Assembly (NCBI RefSeq): GCF_023078275.1
Contig: NC_062974.1
Span: 21,629,119 to 21,693,118 of the forward strand
Length of the DNA: 64,000 bases
Origin: Leguminivora glycinivorella
Lineage: Eukaryota; Arthropoda; Insecta; Lepidoptera; Tortricidae
Reading direction: 5' to 3'
A program made the translations under genes and the position numbers. The notes below the pieces were generated by a model. That model saw only the letters and a list, made by a program, of their open reading frames with translations, ran no database searches and was not told the origin of the DNA. Each line of letters starts with the position of its first letter. Position 1 is the first letter of the stretch. This document shows, in pieces, positions 33,001 to 44,300 of the stretch.

Positions 33001-36000
33001 GACAGCCTTTCCCTTTGTCACCCAGTTTTGGTAGAATAGAGGGGGGTGAGGCAGTTCAGTATTACTGGTACTTTTTATACAGGTGACAAAAAACTTATGT
33101 AGCTTAACTTATGTAGCTAACCCTTTCAGTTATTTATAACATTATTCTTCCAATGATGGTAATGTTGTGAATGCAAGCTTTACATTTGCAACTAAAGCAA
33201 CTGCTCCGGTAGCCGTGATCGTCTAGTGGTTAGGACCCTACGTTGTGGCCGTAGTAACCCAGGTTAGAATCCTGGTCACGGCAGTGGTGACACTGTCTCG
33301 GTGGAGCAAATTTTTTATTAATAAAAATATAAATATTGCTGTCGCTAATTTAATGGAGTCGGACCAAGATTCTATTTAATTTGCAAAGCATCATAAATTA
33401 GACAAAAATGGTATTCGATGCGTGCGTCAATTCAGAGTCAACTAAGCTAAAAAGTCTATTTCTTTTAACTGGAAACTGGAAAAGCCGTTTAGCGTTATGA
33501 AGCATCAAATCTAGTGAAGCAACAGATTTATTATGTTCCATTTTTGTATCTGTATTTTTGCAATGGACAACAAACAAAGTCACACGCCCTCTGGCGATCA
33601 TAATATTCACAATTATACTACTGTAAAGTGGCCAATGCTCTTGCGCAAGTGTTTACAACAAAATCCATTCACTTTATAAAGATATCAATAATTTCGTTGC
33701 CACCGCCAGCAGCTCCGGTAGCCGTGATCGTCTAGTGGTTAGGACCCTACGTTGTGGCCGTAGTAACCCAGGTTCGAATCCTGGTCACGGCAGTGGTGAC
33801 ACTGTCTCGGTGGAGCAAATTTTTTATTAATAAAAATATAAATATTGCTGTCGCTAATTTAATGGAGTCGGACCAAGATTCTATTTAATTTGCAAAGCAT
33901 CATAAATTAGACCAAGATGGTATTCGATGCGTGAGTCAATTCAGAGTCAACTAAGCTAAAAAGTATATTTCTTTTAACTGGAAACTGGAAAAGCCGTTTA
34001 GCGTTATGAAGCATCAAATCAAGTGAAGCAACAGATTTATTATGTTCCATTTTTGTATCTGTATTTTTTCAATGCCTAATGCTAAGCTGGACTTACATAT
34101 AATGGACAACAAACATAAAGTGACACGCCCTCTGGCGATCATATTATTCACAATTATACTACTGTAAAGTGGCCAATGCTCTTGCGCAAGTGGTTACAAC
34201 AAAAATCCATTCACTTTATAAAGATATCAATAATTTCGTTGCCACCGCCAGCAGCTCCGGTAGCCGTGATCGTCTAGTGGTTAGGACCCTACGTTGTGGC
34301 CGTAGTAACCCAGGTTCGAATCCTGGTCACGGCAGTGATGACACTGTTGCGGCGGAGCTTTATTTTTTATTTCAAAATATAGTTACAGTAGGGTAGTAAA
34401 ACCAAGAAAATGTGGAATTTTCATTAAATTTTCAGTTCCCCTTCCGTCATAAATTCTACCAAAAGATCCTACGAAATTATTTTATTCATATGGCATACAA
34501 AAACAGCATCAAATCTAGTGAAGCTACAGTTTCATCATACCCCATTTTTGTATAGCATTTTTTTTTAATCCTCATGTTAAGCTATTTTTACAAATATAAA
34601 ATTCAACGCAAATAGGTAGTAAAAGCTATGATATTATTTGCACAGCAAATATTATAATCATTGCCACGCCCTCTTGAAATCATAATTAATACTAACAATG
34701 CAAATGCTTTTGCGCAAGTGTGTGTAATCCATTCACTTTATGAAGAAACCAATAATTTCGTTGGCACAGTCAACAGCTCCGGTAGCCGTGATCGTCTAGT
34801 GGTTAGGACCCTACGTTGTGGCCGTAGTAACCCAGGTTCGAATCCTGGTCACGGCAGTGATAACACTGTCTCGGCGAAGCTTTATTTTTATAAAAAAAAT
34901 TAAACTGCCCAAACAATATAAATCCTTTGTTACTAACTAAAATTTGTGGTTTCTATTTTTTTGAGGCATCGATTTATTTTCCGTGGGTATTTTTTTGTTT
35001 CTTTTCTATACTAATAAAATCTACAATTAACTACATACACAGGGTTTATTGACTACAAAATACTAAACAGTAACTAAATGTAATATTAAAATTCTAAAGT
35101 AAAAGAGCTGATCTTCTCTACAATACTTTTGATCAGTATCTTAAATACTAGTAAATAATGATTTGAACTAGAAGTATGATGTTTAATATCTTGATGACAT
35201 TATCTATATGGTTCATGCATTGGAAATTTAAAAATGTTGCAAAATTTTGTATCTAGTTTAGCTTTAGCAAAAATAAACAGAGTGGTCATGCGATGATAAT
35301 AATAAATTATGGTTTCCGTGATGGTAAAAACATAGAATTATTCTTCAGGTAAATTAGGTTTGTTGATTAACGCCATCTCTGAATTCTCCCTCAAAGTATT
35401 AACTGCACTTGGCCACATGAACTTTGATTGTTGTGAGCGATCAAGCGAGACCAATAATAATAAAAAAGTTAGTTGCAATTCGACAACTGACCATTTCAAT
35501 TTCAGCTGAGTTTTAAAAGAATTGGTGAAGACTTACAGTTCATTAAATACTGGCGCGTATTGTCATAGGTTCAAAAGATCATATAAGTTTCTTGCTTATG
35601 GTCACTTCGAACATTTTTCTTACAAGAAAAATAATAATGTAGCAAATGCGAGCCTTAAATTCGCATGTTTAGCAACAGCTCCGGTAGCCGTGATCGTCTA
35701 GTGGTTAGGACCCTACGTTGTGGCCGTAGTAACCCAGGTTCGAATCCTGGTCACGGCAGTGGTGACACTGTCGCGGCGGAGCATACTTTTTTTTGTAATA
35801 AAGTTATAAATGGTAAAACTGCTGGGGCCTGTTTCTCAAAAAATATTAGTCTTAATAACAACATACTCGCCATGGCATCAGGCACACATCGAGGTACAGT
35901 TTCACAGTTTGTAAAGCAATAATAATTATTACTTAATATTACTTAGTCTATTATCATTCGAAAAATAGACCCCCGGAATCGTCTACGAAAAACGCATACT

Positions 36001-39000
36001 ATGCCCCTACTTATAGCAAGATTAGCAAGCATTTAAATACCTATTCTAGCTTATTGGATTAAGTGATTCAAGAAAAACTTTATAGGTAATACAAGGACCA
36101 CAAAGAAAAATACTATAAAAGGTGGCTGACACACGTGTCATATACAGATACATAATTATATATCAGCACAAACATAAATTCACGCCAGTATTTCCAGGCA
36201 GAGCATAAGTAAAAACACATGTTTCGTTGTTACTCTTACTAATTAAGGGCTGAACGACAACGAAATCATGATATTGCAGTGGCAGGATAATTTCTTCTCC
36301 ACCAATCCCCAGTTATAGCCTGACCAGAAAATATGACTACGCGCCTACTACGAGAATTTCATTAAAACTATATTCTGCAAAGGGTGGGTCACTCCTGTAT
36401 GGAGAAAAAAAAAAGTATTATATTTTCATGTGGCACAGTTACAAAAACTTGCAAACTGATGCAAATAAACAGTGTTTCAAATAATTTTACAATTGGAATT
36501 AATCTTCTGCCTCCGGATCCACTTTGAAGTTTTCATATATTTTTTTGTACATTTTGTGTGGTGTGCGGAGTATATGTAAGTATTGTCTTTTAATTTAACA
36601 TTTTGCTATTAATATATACCATTATTGGCATCGTAAGAGCATGCATGGTTCAAAGAAAATAAATGAAGGTAAAACCTCAAAAATTTAAACCTTCTTTACC
36701 CTACTCCATACAAAATACGAAAACTTCAACTGAAATCAGGAGGCAAAAAAAAAATGTACGCTTTTTTTAAGCAGTAAAGTGGCACCTTTTTGTGACGGTG
36801 CCCCACTAGGAAAAAAAAAAAAAAACTAAAAATGACCCACCCTTCTGCATACTACATTGAACTGTCACCGCATCAAAGCATCTGCAACATTATTAATCAG
36901 CAGCAACATTTCTCTGTGGTCATTGTATGTTTACAAGCGAATAATTAGGAATGAAAATTATGCACAGACATGTACCTGTTGTGCTGTAGTGTCTGTAGGT
37001 GGTGCGCGCCCCACGATAGTCCGATTCCCATGTCCGAGCTCATGCTGAAGTCCTGTGGTCCGAAGTTGCCGAGTCCTGAGTAGCTTAATGGTGTCTGGAA
37101 AGAGGGACAAGAATTCTGTTGACATACTGTTAATAGTACTAGTTTGGTGCCGCAGCAGTTACGCAGATAGCGAATAATTTCTCATTCAATCGTTTCACTT
37201 TGGGAGTTATTTTCTAAATATGATGTAAAATTTGTAACTTTTTACATACTTATATAAGAAACTAATACTAAACTTAAAAGCTAGTTACTTTTTTGATAAC
37301 TAGGAACCAAAATTTGGAAACATACAAGTTCTATTTGAACCAACATTTGACTAGGTACAGTAGGTACAAAAATTTCATTTTACTAATCCTAAAACTGTTT
37401 CAATGATTTTGACGATTTTATAAAAATTCTGGCAAAAATCTTCATATGAAAGTTGTAAAATGGATATTCCCATATAAGTACAGGTCTATATCTATAACTT
37501 ATAAGAGGAAGCGGGAGAGGAAAGCCGAAGAAAAGGTGGATGGACTGTGTGAGAGATGATATGAAATGAATGCAAGTGAAGGATGAGATGACTTCCGATA
37601 AGGAGGTATGGAAGGAAAAGCTGCGCCAACCACAATTGGGATAGGTAAGGGCAAGCGAATGCTGATGATTTATAAACATCTAAATAAAATATGTACTCAC
37701 TTCGCCAGAATACGATATATCTTCCTGAGGCGGCGGCATCGAGTTCGGTATGACGACGCGCAGGTTGTTATGCCTCGGCGAGTGGTGCGGCGGCGGCGCG
37801 TGCGCGTGCGGCTTGTGCGGGTGCCGGTGGGGGGACGGCGCGGGCCCGGGGGAGGGGGAGGGCGTGCAGCCCGCCCCCAGCGGGGACCCCGAGCCGGGGT
37901 AGCCGTTGGACATCTCGAGCATTCCGCCGCTTGGGTATACTGGAAGAAACAAGTGAATGGGTCAGATGAAGAATAGTTTTAGTCAAGTATCCAAAAGGTA
38001 TTGATTTGAACACATGGTAAGAATTATTTAATATTTACAGCTCCCACTGTATCCCACTGCTGGGCAAAGACCTCCTCCTCTCTTTTTCTATGGAATATGG
38101 TAAGAAACCAATGCATAATATAACAAATCAGTTGCTGCTAGTTTGAATAGGAGCGTTGTAAAGCAGGACCAAAATAAATATCACAATGTTTAAATATCGG
38201 TCTTGAGACAGGTCAGATCCAGGGGATCCAGGTACTTCCCAAAGCATTTGTCAGTGGCAAAATGAATGTCACCTATTAACTCTATTAGTTTATGTTGCAA
38301 GTTTCTGCCATTCGCCTATCCATGTCAAAAGCAAATAATGGAAGCTACTAGGAACAATTTTAAATACAGTTGAATAATTACCTGAATCGGTTTCCGAAGA
38401 CGATGGCCGTGGACTGATAGAGGTATGCATTTGAGGACTAGCTTGCAACAGAGACTGTTCGTAGCTCCCGACGGGCACGCTCACAGGCAGGTTGTAGTTG
38501 CTCCCGGTAACTCCCACGCCCACACGACTCCCGTTCAACTGGTTCCTTTGCATCATGATTTGGAATTCCTCATCGATTTTCGAGTATTTGGCTTCGGTCC
38601 GGGGCGTCAGGTTGTATTCAGATTCGGGAACTTCGGGACTATCCGGTGACATCACTCCGTTCTTATGCTCTTTCTTCGTTAGTGCCTGCAAGTGTCAGCG
38701 AAACCAGCTCAGGTGGCTTGACGAGCCAAAAGTATTATTCTGCTAACTGATTAAATAAGCCATGCATTAAGACACCCTCGTTACACACTATTAGTCTTCG
38801 TAATTAATGTTACATCTGAAAAAATCTTTAAATATTGTTACTAATATCGTATGTAGTGGAGGGTTAAAATCAAAAAGTGCTTCAATATTCTACAAAGCGG
38901 TATTACTAAGTAAATTTGTGAAACTTTTTAGCGTACATTTGTGTGTAGTGTCGAATGCAATGATGCAACTGACTTCACCCTCGAGCCAGGTAGCGGCCGG

Positions 39001-41119
39001 TTAGCTCCAGTAAACACAAAAATATTTATAAAACCCATGCTGTACAAGGAAAAAATAACATAAATATTTTGGGTATCTAGTCATGTTATAAAATGTTAGT
39101 ATGTATAAACTGGTGTCTGGTTGGGGTTTGACAGGATGTTACGCGCATGCTGTTGGGACTCGGTGTTTATCTAGCTGTAATCTTATACCTTTAATCTTTG
39201 GGGGGATTTAAAATATTACGGTACTCGGTCTACTGGGGATCTACTGGTGTATTAATTGCATTAGGTTTGTGTAAGTATAAGCACGCGGTTAAGGGGTAAG
39301 TCATTTTGCATGGACATTGCATTGCGATCACTGGCACACAGATGACGCCGTACTTTATGTACCTCGATGATGTTGCGGTTGGTCAGCGATTCGTGGGGCT
39401 CGTTGTATTCAGTGTATTTTAGTAGGACCTGAAAATAAACACAATATTAGTAAAAAGCCTAGCCTTCTTCAGATATAATATACACTAGAGAATTTACGAC
39501 GGGTGCCACAGCGGTTGAGGTGATGTAGGGGTTTAGCATGACAGCCATGATATCTGGAGACCCGGTTCGATTCTAGACTTCGCCACCAGTGGGGCTTGAT
39601 TGCTTTTTCTTTAGTGTATGGTATCTATTTCAATTTATACCTGTATAATTATGTAAACTTATATCAGGGTAAGTAAGTTGCAGAACATATTTCTAGAACT
39701 TGAAAACAAAATGCAGATTTATATTAGGCAATTTTTAGGAGGGACGGTATTATTGAAATACTTTTTATGCAGCGTTGACGTAAGAAACATGTCTACATGT
39801 GGATGTAAACAATGGATATAAATAAATGAAATAGTATAATAAATGCTTCGAGAAAAGGATGGTACGGCCGTGCCTCTTTTTGCTCGACTTGGCGGGGGCA
39901 CTGCCGTGCCCCCAGATTATTTATTATGCATAAAATATTTACGTTATCTAATAGTGGGATTATTTTGGTGGCGTTGTTGATTAAAAATAAATCAATAAAG
40001 TAACAGTTGAGCCGAATACAATGGATTCACACAAAATTATGGTGTCGGCACGAGCGACCTAAACAAAACTTGTTTTTGTATGTTATGGTGATTTTGAATA
40101 TATACCTACTTCAAGTGACATTATGGATTAAGAGTAGACTGGTGTTATTTTCCATTGAAAGCGGGTGACGCAAACGCATCACTTTAAATTTTAATGTCGG
40201 TTTACTACGGAGGGTAAGTGAAAACTATACAAAGGAGTGCTCGTTCATTCAAACTATGATTTTAGTTTGGTATAATGAAAATATATAGGTATGTAGTAAA
40301 GTTCTTAGTAACACTATTGAAATGCAGTTGTCTCAAAAATGATGTAAAAGTTATTCATTATGAAAAATATGTATAAAAGTTTTGATTAATACTTTGTAGC
40401 CTGTATTCAGTATGAAGGTTTAAAATTGCTTTACCTACGTTATCAATAAATATTTGTCATTTTTCATATTATTAAGCACACAATACAAGTTTATTTTACA
40501 GCCAACAACCTACATTTATGAATTACTAATTGCTTTATGCATATAAAAAATGCATCGTCATTAATATCAACACAAAGTATATTCATAGACATGCGTTACT
40601 TGGTAAGGACACGCTACATTATAAGCAATGTTTTCATTGGCGCCAATCGCGCTCAGTCTTGTCGTTAGACAGAAGAAAATTTTCGACCGACATCTAGGTA
40701 CCTACTAATTATGTTTAAAGCTTATAGATTAATATAGTTAGTTACCTTTGATTAATATTTCAATATATTCGTTAGGTACTAGTGTGTTGCTGTACGCGAG
40801 GTTCGTAACCAAGTTTGTACAGCTTGGAAATCAATACCGTGGCAATTAAATGTAATTCAGGCAATCTAAAGAATATACAATTTAGTTTCCGTCGATTGAG
40901 ATATAACCTACAATCTGTTCGCTAACCATGTGAATGCCACGTGACCTGACATATGTTTTCAATGGAGTAGTTGTTTTTTATCACTATTGTACAATAATTA
41001 ATAATTCCGTTTAAAAGGCAAAGAAAACTTAATAATATATTTTGTCGGTACACATTTTTAACCCGGTGTGTGTGTGGGGTGTTATAAGTTTGACGTGTCT
41101 GTCTGTGTGTGTGTGTCTA

Positions 41120-41152
<33 letters not shown>

Positions 41153-41328
41153 TTGTCTGTCTGTCTGTGTGTGTGTCTGTCTGAGGCATCGTAGCTCCCG
41201 AACGGATGAACCGATTTAGATTTAGTTTTTTTTGTCTGAAAGCTGAGTAAGTCGGGAGTGTTCTTAGCCATGTTTCATGAAAATCGGCCTACTATGTCGC
41301 GATTTTAATTTAAAACAGACAGACAGAG

Positions 41329-41363
<35 letters not shown>

Positions 41364-44300
41364 TATGTCAAACTTATAACACCCCGTCGTTTTTGCGTCG
41401 GGGGTTAAAAATAAAAAGGTGCAATGCTATGCCCTTTATCCATACTAATATTATAAAAGGGAAAGTGTGTGTGTCTGTTTGTTTGTCCGTCTTTCACGGC
41501 AAAACGGAGCGACGAATTGACGTGATTTTTTGAGTGGAGATAGCTGAAGGGATGGAGTGGAGAGTGACAAAGGCTACTTTTTGTCTCTTTCTAACGCGAG
41601 CGAAGCCGCGGGAAAAAGCTAGTACTTTCATAATAAATATCAAATATATTGCGACTGGTATTATACTAGTTTGCAAAGTAATCCCTGACCTTCTTCAACC
41701 CAGAATTAATTATATTTAGAAGTCAATTCCTAAACGCAACCTTGAGTAAAACCAGAACAAGAAATCGAAACGTGTTTAGTTTTTAGCAAATAAATATGTA
41801 GGCACCTGCTCAATAGTCTGACAAAAAAATCCCGTGGTTTTAATAGATGTCGCTAGTTTTAAGCAATTTAATGAAGTATTAAGTAGAAAAGTGCTATTAT
41901 TTTTATATCCAGTGAAATTACGTTACGTCAAAGCTATTATTTGATGATAATTTATAGAAGATTTGTAAATTTTGTGCATAAAGATTTTATTCGTGGGTCT
42001 GAACACTCTGAACAACGTCTACCCTATTGTGTTTTATCAGGTTTTTCTTATGATATTTGCTAATCCCAATTATGGAACATAATACAGTTTCACCAAAAAG
42101 AGCAGAAATTAAAAAGTGGCAACATTGTAGGGTGAACTCTCCCCATTCGGTGACACGTCCAATTCGGTGAAACAACCAAAAATCGTCTTTTGGAATAGTG
42201 CTTCAAAGCTTGTATCACCGAATTAGGCGTGTCACCGAATGAGGCGAGTTAACCCTAGTCCCATCCTTACCCTTACCCTTTCAAATCAATATGTGTGAGA
42301 AAACGGGACACTACGACGTTGCCACTATTTAATTTGTAATCTTTTTGGTCACACTGTAGTTACTAATTAGTAACAGAAAACATAAAGAGTTTCTTTAATT
42401 TATTGACAAACTTCGGAATATACAGAAATGCCAGATTAAATTGCGGAAAAAATAATATATGTTAAAAACTTAGACACTTTTTAATAAAGACTGACTAAAT
42501 GACTTGTTGGGTGTTTAAATTATTCATAATACTATTGCAAATCTCTATGATGGCATTGAATATCTAGTTGCCTACGAGTTAGGAAAGTAATATTTACATA
42601 GACTTACGTAAATAGATAAACCGTATATTTAATTTGGAATTAAATTATATTAATGTAATATAATTAGATGGTGCTAAGCTAGTTACGGTCTGTGAACATT
42701 CTAGAACTTAAATGTCTGCTGTTGGTCATTATTTATTCATTAAAATCTTAAATTTAGTATGATTATAATGCCCAAAATATTTAAAATATAAATTGTATAA
42801 TATTCTGTTATATAATTTAATTTGAGCGGTAGTTTTTATTTGTTAGACTAATAACAAAGCGACTAATAATATTGTTCAGTTTATAAGATTATTTAATTAT
42901 AGTTTTATAGACGTATGATCTTGTAAGATAAACATGACAAGAATAAAGAAAAGAGCCTGATTGATTAAACTGATTTTAATTAGTACATTACGATACAAGT
43001 GCGATAAATAAGAAATTCGAAACGAGTCACGATTAATTAAAACACGAACGTAGAGAATGTTTTAAATCGACACGACTTTATAACGTGAGTACATCCGGAG
43101 ATATATTTATTTATTTATTCAATAGGCTACTAGACGAAATTAGCAAAATGATTGTCTTCTGTAGTATTTGACATAGAAAAACAATATTTCGTCACTACTT
43201 TAAAAAAAACTCGTATCTCATGCTGTTCCTCAAAGTTAAAACGCAGTAAGTCTATATGCATTCCATACAGTATTTACTACAATTTTCTTTTCATTGACAG
43301 ACGAAGATACAAGTTTTTAAAAAAGTAGTGACGATTTATAGATTTTGGGTATTGAAAGTGTATGATGACTACGTATTTTCGATTAAAAATGGCCACCGAA
43401 AACGCTGTCAGCAATGTAGTGACGTCATCGAATTCGAACCTTACTGCATATCAATACAATCACTGACATATTGAACATATGTCTTCATACTTAAAAAGCA
43501 CTTAAAAAGTCAGAAAATATTGTTTTCGAATAGAATGACCTGATGCACAGATAATCTATAGATTAACATGACAGTATTGTTTTCGCCTGATTACGTAAAA
43601 GTATACTTTAAAATTATCTTTTGCTGTTTTGAAGTTATAATAAAATATGGTAATATTTTATTTAGGTTAATTGGACAGTACTTAATCATATACGACAGAC
43701 TTTAAAAACCGGCCAAGAGCGTGTCGGGCCACGCTTCGTGTAGGGTTCCGTAGTTTTCCGTATTTTTCTCAAAAACTACTGAACCTATCAAGTTCAAAAC
43801 AATTTTCCTAGAAAGTCTTTATAAAGTTCTACTTTTGTGATTTTTTTTCATATTTTTTAAATATATGGTTCAAAAGTTTGAGGGGGGGGGGAGGCGCACT
43901 TATTTTTCCTTTAGGAACGATTATTTCCGAAAATATTAATATTATCAAAAAACGATCTTAGTAAACCCTTATTCATTTTTAAATACCTATCCAACAATAT
44001 ATCACACGTTGGGGCTGGAATGAAAAAAAAAATCAGCCCCCACTTTACATGTAGGGGTAGTACCCTAATAAAACATTTTTTCCATTTTTTATTTTTGCAC
44101 TTTGTTGGCGTGATTGATATACATATTGGTACCAAATTTCAGCTTTCTAGTCCTAACGGTTACTGAGATTATCCGCGGACGGACGGACGGACAGACAGAC
44201 ATGGCGAAAATATAAGGGGTTCCTAGTTGACTACGGAACCCTAAAAAGGTCAAGTAGCCTTTTATTGACGATGCAAGTTCAAGTGATAATATATCTCTAA

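Larger units (their letters stand above)
33212..34380 (+). repeat. Tandemly duplicated tRNA-His units, about 510-540 bp
   Basis: The blocks following copies 3 and 4 (GGTGGAGCAAATTTTTTATT, then AATGGAGTCGGACCAAGATT, then GAAGCATCAAATC) are almost identical. The second block has a small insertion (AATGCTAAGCTGGACTTACA region). Copy spacing is 509 and 542 bases. Confidence 0.9.

Noticed and set aside
31693..35922. Several + strand ORFs sharing the peptide SGSRDRLVVRTLRCGRSNPG
   Set aside because: The peptide is the tRNA-His gene translated; these are shadows of the tRNA copies.
37608..37976. 122-codon + strand ORF rich in Arg/Val
   Set aside because: Antisense shadow of GC-rich Mef2 exon 5 plus LINE fragment.
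39490..39605. Possible tRNA-derived SINE with a GGTTCGATTC B-box
   Set aside because: The B-box-like string is present but no convincing A box, body or tail could be delimited.
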